Source: VRUE01 sp963704545 (lineage in GTDB: Bacteria; Actinomycetota; Thermoleophilia; Solirubrobacterales; 70-9). From it: 64,000 nt of DNA. The notes beneath the pieces were generated by a model. It had not been told where the DNA came from. It worked only from the letters and a program-made list of their open reading frames with translations, and made no database searches. The position numbers were made by a program, and so were the translations under genes. Every line of letters begins with the position of its first letter. Positions within the stretch are counted from its first letter, which is position 1. The DNA is taken from positions 558,001 through 622,000 of the forward strand of contig OY969915.1 of assembly GCA_963704545.1 (NCBI GenBank), given 5' to 3'. Positions 57,762 through 64,000 of the stretch are shown piece after piece.

Positions 57762-58172
57762 TTATCCCTCGCCGGCGGTGTTCGCTACGAATTCGGCGAC
57801 TTCCTTCGACTGCTCTTCGTTGAGGATTCCGCCGGGCATGCGGCCGAGCGTCGTGCTGCTGTCGACGCCGTTTTCGATCGCGTTGAGGACGCGGCCTTCG
57901 GTCTGCTTGATCGTTTCCGCGTCTTCCGCGGGTCCCGCCGGGGCCAGCAGTTCGTCGAGGTCGGGGCCGTAGTTGCCGTTGGTGCCGGCCGCGTAGAGCG
58001 CGTGGCAGGTGCCGCAGTTGGTCTGGAAGAGGCTCTGGCCGCTCTCGAGGCCGGAGGGCACTTTCTGGGCGCCCCGCTCGGCGTCGCCGTCCGCACGGAA
58101 GACGAGCCAGGGAATCAGGACCGCGAGGACGAGGATCAGCAGACCGAAGGAGATGAAGGTCTTTTTGCTCAT
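57762..58172 (-). CDS. Membrane-anchored c-type cytochrome
   Basis: This is a 136-residue protein from ATG 58172, overlapping the nth stop by three bases (ATGA). An N-terminal helix (FISFGLLILVLAVLIPWLVF) anchors it outside the membrane. The heme motif is CGTCH in LFQTNCGTCHALYAAG, and the distal Met ligand is probably in LGRMPGGIL. Residue spacing fits a class I cytochrome c. Electron transfer partner unknown. Downstream of and co-translated with nth, an odd pairing. Confidence 0.92.
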   Translation of the reverse strand: MSKKTFISFGLLILVLAVLIPWLVFRADGDAERGAQKVPSGLESGQSLFQTNCGTCHALYAAGTNGNYGPDLDELLAPAGPAEDAETIKQTEGRVLNAIENGVDSSTTLGRMPGGILNEEQSKEVAEFVANTAGEG

Positions 58173-58834
58173 TTGCGCTCGGCACGGTACCAGGGACACA
58201 TTCGGCGCAGCTCGCACTCCCCGCAGCGCGGTTTGGGGCGGCAGAGGACCCGCCCGTGGCGGATCAGGTTCATGTGCAGCTCGTAGGCGTCCTCGGGGTC
58301 GACGATCGCCAGCATCTCGTCGTGGGCCCGCTCGAAGGAGGACTTCTCGGGGAAGAGCCCGAGGCGGCCGCCGACCCGGTGGACGTGGACGTCAACCGGG
58401 ATCTCGGGGATGCCCCAGGTGAAGATCAGCACGCAGGCTGCTGTTTTCCGTCCCACACCCGGCAGCGAGAGCAGGAACTCGAGCGACTCCTCGCGCGGCG
58501 CCGTCTCGGTCCAGTCGAGGTCGGGTGGGTCTCCGAGTTGCTCGAGGATCGCCTGGATGCGCGGCGCCTTCTGCTTGCCGAGACCGCCGGGGCGGATCGC
58601 CTCCTCGACCTGGTCGACCGGCGCGTCGCGGACCTCCTCCCAGGTGGGGAAGCGCTCGCGCAGGGCGGCAAAGGCCCGGTCGCGGTTGCGGTCGTTCGTG
58701 TGCTGGGAGAGCACCGTCTTGACCAGCTCCGCGATCGGGTGCCCGTGCGGTTCGTTGACGGGCTGTCCATACATCTCTCTCAGCCGGTTGCGGATTGCCC
58801 GCACCCGGCGTTTCGGAGGTCGTTTCCAGGGCAT
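58169..58834 (-). CDS. nth: Endonuclease III (DNA glycosylase/AP lyase)
   Basis: This 221-residue enzyme of base excision repair removes oxidised pyrimidines. The helix-hairpin-helix is LPGVGRKTAACVLIF with the catalytic Lys. The catalytic Asp is in IPVDVHVHRVGGRLGLF. The iron-sulfur ligands at the C-terminus are CRPKPRCGECELRRMC (C-x6-C-x2-C-x5-C). ATG 58834 follows a basic N-terminus (PWKRPPKRRVRAIRNRL). It is divergent from the hydrolase gene at 58878. Confidence 0.93.
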   Translation of the reverse strand: MPWKRPPKRRVRAIRNRLREMYGQPVNEPHGHPIAELVKTVLSQHTNDRNRDRAFAALRERFPTWEEVRDAPVDQVEEAIRPGGLGKQKAPRIQAILEQLGDPPDLDWTETAPREESLEFLLSLPGVGRKTAACVLIFTWGIPEIPVDVHVHRVGGRLGLFPEKSSFERAHDEMLAIVDPEDAYELHMNLIRHGRVLCRPKPRCGECELRRMCPWYRAERK

Positions 58835-58877
58835 GGCCTGACCCTATTCAGGCGAGCGGCCATAGGGTTCGGGCCGA

Positions 58878-59696
58878 ATGGCGGCGACGATCGAAGAGTT
58901 GGAGCTTGTGGTGGATGGGACGCGGGTGTTCTATCGGCGGGTGCCCGGGGAGGGGACGCCGGTGGTGTATTGCCATGGGAACCCGACTCACAGCGAGGAC
59001 TGGCTGCCTTTCCTCGAGCGCGGGGGTCCGGCTGTCGCGATCGACATGCCGGGGTGGGGGAGGTCGGACAAGCCGGACCCAAAGCGGTTCGACTACTCGA
59101 TGTTCGGGCTCTCGGCCTTTCTCAAGAAGTGCCTCGACGAGCTTGGGGTGACGCGGCGCAAGCTCGTCGTGCACGACTGGGGGGCGCTGGCGCTGATCGG
59201 GGCGCAGCGGCGGCCGGAGCTGGTCGAGAAGCTGGTGGCGATCGACGCCGTGCCGCTGCTGCCCGGCTACCGCTGGCACTGGGTCGCGCAGATCTGGCGC
59301 CGCCGGCCGTGGGGCGAGCTCGCCAACGCGAGCACCACCCGCTGGGGCATGGAGAGGACCCTGCGCCAGGCCCGCGGCGACCGCGGCCCGATGCCCCCCG
59401 AGTTCGTCGACATGGTCTGGCGCCGCTGGGATCGCGGAACCCAACGAGCCGTCCTCGCCCTCTACCGCCACGCCGACCCCGACCGCCTGGCGACCGCCGG
59501 CAAAGACCTCGCCCGCCTAACCTGCCCCGCCCAAATAATCTGGGGCGACCGAGACATCTACCTCCCCACCCGCTTCGCAGAGGCATACGCCCAAGCCCTC
59601 CCAAGCTCCCAGCTAAAGGTCGTCCCCGCCGCCGGCCACTGGCCCTGGCTGGAGCAACCCAAGCTCGTCGACGAGGTCCTCGAATTCGTCGCTTAA
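58878..59696 (+). CDS. Alpha/beta hydrolase, haloalkane dehalogenase/epoxide hydrolase-like
   Basis: This is a 272-residue protein. The nucleophile elbow is VVHDWGALALIG with Asp rather than Ser, as in haloalkane dehalogenases and epoxide hydrolases. The oxyanion-region motif is YCHGNPTHSEDW and the catalytic His is in PAAGHWPWLEQP. An Asp or Glu of the triad is probably in ICPAQIIWGDRDIYL. Substrate is unknown and, without the cap-domain residues, dehalogenation is not assured. It ends before a long palindrome. Confidence 0.88.
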   Translation: MAATIEELELVVDGTRVFYRRVPGEGTPVVYCHGNPTHSEDWLPFLERGGPAVAIDMPGWGRSDKPDPKRFDYSMFGLSAFLKKCLDELGVTRRKLVVHDWGALALIGAQRRPELVEKLVAIDAVPLLPGYRWHWVAQIWRRRPWGELANASTTRWGMERTLRQARGDRGPMPPEFVDMVWRRWDRGTQRAVLALYRHADPDRLATAGKDLARLTCPAQIIWGDRDIYLPTRFAEAYAQALPSSQLKVVPAAGHWPWLEQPKLVDEVLEFVA

Positions 59697-59707
59697 TGGC
59701 TGTCGAA

Positions 59708-59811
59708 GGACGGGCGGGCCCCCCTCTCCAGGAGGCTTTGGGAGCAATGACCTTCCGCAGCTGACCTACTGCAATACGGACGGTCTCCTGGAGAGGGGGG
59801 CCCGCCCGTCC
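59708..59811. repeat. Long palindrome after the dehalogenase-like gene
   Basis: Perfect 27-bp arms at 59708-59734 and 59785-59811 (GGACGGGCGGGCCCCCC... reversed) enclose 50 bp. It starts 12 bp after the stop of the hydrolase gene and is 43 bp before the next start. Confidence 0.9.
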
Positions 59812-59853
59812 CCACCCACCCCGTCCCGTTAACCGACGATTTACAATCACCGA

Positions 59854-60636
59854 ATGTCTCGCGCCTTTGCCGCACTCACGGCACGCTTGCCCCAGGGCTG
59901 GGGCGACCTGGGCCGCCAGATCGGGCTCCTGCTCCTCGTCGACCTCGTCTACGAGACGGCCCGCGGGATCGCCGAGGGGCAGCATGGCCCTGCCTTCGCC
60001 CACGGCCAGGCGATCATCGACCTCGAGCGCGGTACCCACACCTTCTTCGAGCCGGCGCTGCAGGAATTCTTCCTCCAGGCCAACTGGCTGGTCGACTTCG
60101 CCAACCAGGTCTACATGAACAGCCAGTTCGCGGTCGTGCTCGGTTTCTTCTTCTGGGTCTACTTCTTCCGCAACGACGCCTACTACTTCATCCGCAACAT
60201 GTTCATCGTCTCGATGGGCCTTGCCGTGGTGGGCTACACGCTCTACCCGACCGCGCCGCCGCGGCTCTTCCCCCAGTACGGCTTCGTCGACACGATCAAC
60301 AGCTTCTCCAGCGTCAATCACGACTCCGCCTTGGTCAAGATCTTCATCAACCCCTATGCGGCGGTGCCCAGCATGCACTGTGCCTTCGCGGCGATGATCG
60401 GCTTCAGCGGGGCGAGACTGGCGCGGCACAGAGTTACGCGGGCCTTCTGGATCGCCTGGCCGCTGCTGGTCGCCTGGGTCGTCGTCGTCACCGGCAACCA
60501 CTACTGGGCCGACATCGCGCTGGGCTGGATGGTCGCTGCCACCTCGGCCCTGGTCGCCCACCGCCTGCTCGCCCGCGCTCGCCCGCACGCTTGGGCCTGG
60601 CGCTATGAACCCGCCACCCGGGAGGCGGAGGCCTGA
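59854..60636 (+). CDS. PAP2-superfamily membrane protein (inositol phosphotransferase-like)
   Basis: This is a 260-residue protein with six hydrophobic segments. The PAP2 signature is split as in the Aur1/Ipt1 class: YPTAPPRLFP, then AVPSMHCAFAAM with the first catalytic His, and VVTGNHYWADIALGW with the second His and Asp. The context, next to a CDP-alcohol phosphotransferase and ino1, suggests an enzyme of phospho-inositol lipid metabolism. Whether it is a phosphatase or a phosphotransferase is not clear. Confidence 0.88.
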   Translation: MSRAFAALTARLPQGWGDLGRQIGLLLLVDLVYETARGIAEGQHGPAFAHGQAIIDLERGTHTFFEPALQEFFLQANWLVDFANQVYMNSQFAVVLGFFFWVYFFRNDAYYFIRNMFIVSMGLAVVGYTLYPTAPPRLFPQYGFVDTINSFSSVNHDSALVKIFINPYAAVPSMHCAFAAMIGFSGARLARHRVTRAFWIAWPLLVAWVVVVTGNHYWADIALGWMVAATSALVAHRLLARARPHAWAWRYEPATREAEA

Positions 60637-60670
60637 CTTCCAGGCCCCGCGCCCGGTAGCCTCACCCCCG

Positions 60671-61336
60671 ATGCAATCTTCGGCGCCTCCGAAGGCGCCT
60701 GGCGAGCGCCGCAACGGCCGCCAGGCCCGCAACGGCCAGGAGCTTCGCGCCTATGCACGCGATCGCCTGATCGAGTCGCGGCTGACCCCGAACGCGATCT
60801 CGATCGCCGGCCTCGTCGGCAACCTGGTCGCGGCGGGGCTCGTCACCCAGCGCCTCTTCTTCCTCGCCGGCGTCGCTTTCGTGATCGGCTCGGTGATGGA
60901 CACGCTGGACGGCCGCTACTCGCGGATGTCGGGCAAGGGCACGCTCTTCGGTGCCTTCCTCGACTCGACCCTGGACCGGATCGAGGAGGGGGTCGTGCTG
61001 GCCGCGGTCGCCGGCTACTTCGCCGCCACCGGGCAGGACTTCGCCGCCGCGATGTGCGTCGTCGCCGTGCTCGGCTCGCTGATGGTCTCCTACACGCGTG
61101 CCCGCGCCGAGGCGCTCGGGGTCGAGTGCAAGGTGGGCTTGGCCACGCGACCCGTGCGGGTAGTCATACTCTCCATCGGCTTGGTCTTCGCCAAGGGCGC
61201 CGGGATCGGCGACTTCGAGCTTCTGGCCCCGGCGGTCTACCTGATCGCGGTGCTGACCATAGTCACGACGATCCAGCGTGTATGGCACGTCCGAAACCAG
61301 CTTTCAAACGAGGCCGCAGGCCCGACAGATCTGTAA
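60671..61336 (+). CDS. CDP-alcohol phosphatidyltransferase
   Basis: This is a 221-residue membrane enzyme with the family signature: DTLDGRYSRMSGKGTLFGAF then LDSTLDRIEEG, which fits D-x2-D-G-x2-[AS]-R-x8-G-x3-D-x3-D. ATG 60671 is chosen; the earlier in-frame ATG overlaps the PAP2 gene. Six hydrophobic segments fit the family. The acceptor is probably inositol phosphate, since ino1 follows 61 bp downstream, giving phosphatidylinositol phosphate. Glycerol phosphate or another alcohol is possible. Confidence 0.9.
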   Translation: MQSSAPPKAPGERRNGRQARNGQELRAYARDRLIESRLTPNAISIAGLVGNLVAAGLVTQRLFFLAGVAFVIGSVMDTLDGRYSRMSGKGTLFGAFLDSTLDRIEEGVVLAAVAGYFAATGQDFAAAMCVVAVLGSLMVSYTRARAEALGVECKVGLATRPVRVVILSIGLVFAKGAGIGDFELLAPAVYLIAVLTIVTTIQRVWHVRNQLSNEAAGPTDL

Positions 61337-61397
61337 CCAGCTCCGGGCCGAGGTGTCCCTTGCGACCTAGCCCGATCGAGGAAGGACTTCGAATTTC

Positions 61398-62564
61398 ATG
61401 AGTGAGAGCAACGGAGCATCTGGCAGCAACGGCGTCGCCCGCACGGACGAGAAGGTCCGCGTCGCGATCGTCGGCGTCGGCAACTGCGCCAACTCCTTCA
61501 TCCAGGGCGTCCAGTACTACAAGGACGCCGATCCCAGCGACGAAGTGCCCGGTCTGATGCACGTCGACCTGGGCGGCTACCACGTTCGCGACGTCGAGTT
61601 CGTCGCCGCCTTCGACATCGATTCCGAGAAGGTCGGCAAGGACCTCTCCGAGGCGATCTGGTCGGGGCAGAACGACACGATCAAGTTCGCCGAGGTGCCC
61701 GACCTCGGCGTCAAGGTCGAGCGGGGGATGACCCTCGACGGCCTCGGCAAGTACCTCAAGCAGAAGATCACCAAAGCCCCGGGCGAAACCGCCGACGTCG
61801 TCGGCATCCTCAAGGAGACCAAGGCCGACGTTCTGGTCTGCTACCTGCCGGTCGGCTCCGAGGACGCGACCAAGTGGTACGTCGAGCAGGCGCTCAAGGC
61901 CGGCGTCGGCTTCGTCAACTGCCTGCCCGTCTTCATCGCCCGCGAGGACTACTGGGACAAGCGCTTCGAGGAGGCCGGGTTGCCGATCATCGGCGACGAC
62001 ATCAAGTCCCAGGTCGGGGCGACGATCGTCCACCGCCAGCTCGCCCGCCTCTTCCACGACCGTGGCGTGCGCATGGAGCGCACCTCGCAGCTCAACGTCG
62101 GCGGCAACATGGACTTCTTCAACATGCTCGAGCGCGAGCGCCTCGACTCGAAGAAGATCTCCAAGACCAACGCGGTCACCTCGATCATGGGCCACGAGTT
62201 GCCTGACGAGGACGTCCACGTCGGCCCCTCCGACTACGTCGCCTGGCTCACCGACCGCAAGTGGGCGCACATCCGCCTCGAGGGCAAAGCCTTCGGCGAC
62301 GTACCGCTCAACGTCGAGCTGAAGCTCGAGGTCTGGGACTCGCCCAACTCGGCCGGGGTGGTCATCGACGCGGTGCGCCTGATCAAGCTGGCGCTCAACA
62401 ACGGCATCGCCGGCCAGCTCGACGGGCCGTCGAGCTACCTGATGAAGTCGCCGCACTCCCAGCGCCCCGACGACGAGGCGCGTGAGCAGACCGAGGAGTT
62501 CATCGCGGCAAACGCACGCGGCAAGGCCAAGGCGGAGAAGCAGGCCGCCGAGGTCGAATCATAA
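61398..62564 (+). CDS. ino1: Myo-inositol-1-phosphate synthase
   Basis: This 388-residue enzyme converts glucose 6-phosphate to inositol 1-phosphate with NAD. The Rossmann motif is VAIVGVGNCANSFIQGVQYY. Other family segments are VVGILKETKADVLVCYLPVGS, GDDIKSQVGATIVHRQLA, TSQLNVGGNMDFFNML and WDSPNSAGVVIDAVRLIKLA. The length fits the short bacterial and archaeal type. It supplies inositol phosphate for the upstream transferase. It is followed by a palindrome before the GT-PHP gene. Confidence 0.97.
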   Translation: MSESNGASGSNGVARTDEKVRVAIVGVGNCANSFIQGVQYYKDADPSDEVPGLMHVDLGGYHVRDVEFVAAFDIDSEKVGKDLSEAIWSGQNDTIKFAEVPDLGVKVERGMTLDGLGKYLKQKITKAPGETADVVGILKETKADVLVCYLPVGSEDATKWYVEQALKAGVGFVNCLPVFIAREDYWDKRFEEAGLPIIGDDIKSQVGATIVHRQLARLFHDRGVRMERTSQLNVGGNMDFFNMLERERLDSKKISKTNAVTSIMGHELPDEDVHVGPSDYVAWLTDRKWAHIRLEGKAFGDVPLNVELKLEVWDSPNSAGVVIDAVRLIKLALNNGIAGQLDGPSSYLMKSPHSQRPDDEAREQTEEFIAANARGKAKAEKQAAEVES

Positions 62565-62595
62565 GGACCACAGAAGGTTTCGCTTTTGAGTTGAA

Positions 62596-62665
62596 GGGAC
62601 GTCGGGGGTAGGTTTCCGGGCCGGCCTTCGGCCGGGAGTTCCCGGAAACCTACCCCCGACGTCCC
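62596..62665. repeat. Long palindrome between ino1 and the GT-PHP gene
   Basis: Perfect 25-bp arms at 62596-62620 and 62641-62665 (GGGACGTCGGGGGTAGG... reversed) enclose a loop with GGGAGTT, the reverse of AACTCCC in the 44625 and 46824 hairpins. Confidence 0.9.
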
Positions 62666-62697
62666 AGTCCCTCCGATCCCTGCCGGGATCGGTCCTT

Positions 62698-63993
62698 ATG
62701 CTGCGTCCCGTGCCAGAAAAGCTTTCGATAGTCCAGGTCACGCCCTACCGGCGGGGCACCGAGAACCCGGTCAACCAGTTCATCGAGCGCGTCTCGGAGG
62801 AGCTGGAGGGCCGCGGCCACCGGGTCCGGATCGCCGGTGTCGGCGACCAGGTCAAAAAGCTGCTGCGCGGTACGCCGTCTGACGTCGTCCACGTCCACGA
62901 GCCCTTCGCCCCCCGGGTCTCCTCCTCCGCGCTCCGGCACTCCTCCGCGCTCAACGTCGCCACCTTCCACGCGCCGCAGGAGCGGGTGCTCTCGACCCAG
63001 GTCGCGCGACCGCTGGTCGAGATCTTCTTCGGCCGCCTCGATGCGAGGACCGTGACCACGCCCGAGACGGGCGATCTGCTGGCGCGCTACTTCCCCGCCT
63101 CCTACGAGCTGCTGGAGCCGGGCGGGCCCGATCGCGACTGGTCTCTGGTCGCCGCCGAGCTGGAGGCGATCTACCTCCGCCTGGCGGCCCGCCGTCACGA
63201 CCCCGCCGGGGACCCCGAGGTGCGCCGCCGCATCGCCAGGCGCCCGCTGATCGAGGTCGACCTGCACATGCACACCGATCACTCGCCCGACTGCGCGACG
63301 CCGGTCGAGGTGCTGCTGGAGACCGCCCGTGACCGTGGCCTCGGTGCGATCGCGATCACGGACCACAACGAGGTCTCGGGCGCCCTGGAGGCGCGCAGGA
63401 TCGCCGAGGGCATGGACGACATCGAGGTGATCGTCGCCGAGGAGGTCAAGACCGCCGAGCAGGGCGAGGTGATCGGCCTCTTCCTCGAGGAGAAGATCCC
63501 GCGCGGGATGACGATGGCGGAGACGATCGCCGCGATCCGCGAGCAGGGCGGGCTCGTCTACGTCCCCCACCCCTTCGACCGCTTCCACTCGGTGCCCGAC
63601 TACGAGCACCTGCTCGACATCGTCGAGGAGATCGACATCCTCGAGGTCTTCAACCCGCGGGTGGCGCTGACCGCCTTCAACGAGGAGGCCGAGCGCTTCG
63701 CCCGCAAGTACCGGATCGTCCCCGGTGCCGGCTCCGACAGCCACGTCGCCCAGGGGCTGGGCAGCGTGCGGGTGCGCATCCACGACTTCGACGGGCCTCA
63801 GGAGTTCCTCGAGGCGATGCGCGACGCCGACATCACCCGCAAGCACAAGAACCTCGTCTACGTGCAGACGCTGAAGCTGCTGCAGACCACCGGGCGCCCG
63901 AAGGCGCCCAAGCGGCGCGTCCCGAACGCGAAGCCGGTGCGGGGCGGGCAGCCGCGGAAACGACGCTCGGCGGGGAGCGGCGGCAAGAGCTGA
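62698..63993 (+). CDS. Fusion of a GT-B N-terminal half with a PHP phosphoesterase domain
   Basis: This is a 431-residue protein. Residues 1-150 are a GT4-type glycosyltransferase N-terminal domain (SIVQVTPYRRGTENPVNQFI, SDVVHVHEPFAP, NVATFHAPQERVL), but there is no C-terminal nucleotide-sugar domain. Residues about 180-395 form a PHP domain: EVDLHMHTDHSPD, AIAITDHNEVSG, VYVPHPFDRFH and PGAGSDSHVAQ, which carry its metal-binding His and Asp residues. The tail is basic. The first half may bind a sugar or lipid-linked substrate and the PHP half may hydrolyse phosphate. The position after ino1 suggests phospho-inositol lipid or mannoside metabolism. Confidence 0.85.
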   Translation: MLRPVPEKLSIVQVTPYRRGTENPVNQFIERVSEELEGRGHRVRIAGVGDQVKKLLRGTPSDVVHVHEPFAPRVSSSALRHSSALNVATFHAPQERVLSTQVARPLVEIFFGRLDARTVTTPETGDLLARYFPASYELLEPGGPDRDWSLVAAELEAIYLRLAARRHDPAGDPEVRRRIARRPLIEVDLHMHTDHSPDCATPVEVLLETARDRGLGAIAITDHNEVSGALEARRIAEGMDDIEVIVAEEVKTAEQGEVIGLFLEEKIPRGMTMAETIAAIREQGGLVYVPHPFDRFHSVPDYEHLLDIVEEIDILEVFNPRVALTAFNEEAERFARKYRIVPGAGSDSHVAQGLGSVRVRIHDFDGPQEFLEAMRDADITRKHKNLVYVQTLKLLQTTGRPKAPKRRVPNAKPVRGGQPRKRRSAGSGGKS

Positions 63994-64000
63994 TGCAGGC
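63993..64000 (+). CDS. Possible start of the next gene, cut by the window edge
   Basis: ATG at 63993 overlaps the TGA of the upstream gene by one base. Only two codons are visible. Confidence 0.3.

Overview
The window is a high-GC, gene-dense stretch of a chromosome. Many genes start at GTG or TTG, and many neighbours overlap by four bases (ATGA or GTGA). A dnaK-grpE-dnaJ-hspR-clpB operon, an inositol-1-phosphate synthase next to a CDP-alcohol phosphotransferase, VapBC and a trehalose/maltose-type SugABC-like transporter point to Actinobacteria. The general style suggests class Thermoleophilia (Solirubrobacterales-like). That placement is an inference from gene content, not from a marker gene.

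Left end (1-8263): an accessory region that looks like a defence island. A very long STAND/NACHT-type NTPase runs off the left edge on the minus strand. Its start codon overlaps that of a divergent gene with a TIGR02391/Ymh-type HEPN C-terminus. Next come an AbiV-like HEPN protein and an unrecognised gene, then an IS481-family insertion sequence whose transposase carries an in-frame stop. The region ends at the 3' end of a tRNA-Ala(CGC) gene, a classic integration site.

8264-14000: an acidic low-complexity protein between two tRNA-Ala genes, then a compact RiPP cluster: radical SAM enzyme with a C-terminal PqqD/RRE domain, a 33-residue precursor with a YxxP leader, an HprK-like kinase, and a stand-alone PqqD. 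lipA and lipB follow.

14000-24950: a polytopic membrane protein, a complete 2-oxo acid dehydrogenase set (E2, E1beta, E1alpha, a DsbA-fold protein, E3), then thiamine genes. thiE is on the minus strand. A TPP riboswitch precedes plus-strand thiO and a thiS-thiG fusion.

24950-49500: most of de novo purine synthesis is scattered through this part (purH, purN, purF, purL, purQ, purS, purC, purB, purE, purD). It is interrupted by a nitronate monooxygenase, two secreted repeat proteins, a sugar ABC transporter, a cytochrome P450, a thioredoxin-fold protein, VapBC, a GYD protein and a cell-wall hydrolase pair.

49700-56400: the heat-shock operon dnaK-grpE-dnaJ-hspR-clpB, reading right to left. 56400-64000: a secreted endonuclease/exonuclease/phosphatase-fold protein, a c-type cytochrome, endonuclease III, a dehalogenase-like hydrolase, and a phosphatidylinositol-related group (PAP2 protein, CDP-alcohol phosphotransferase, ino1, a GT-B/PHP fusion).

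A cross-cutting feature is a set of palindromic elements. Two families (87 and 91 bp, sharing CCGCGGGT termini) sit inside coding sequences of unrelated genes: E2 twice, GrpE once and the membrane protein once. In one family the same DNA is read in two different frames. Further long, near-perfect intergenic hairpins sit between many genes, and a 37-bp hairpin occurs three times.
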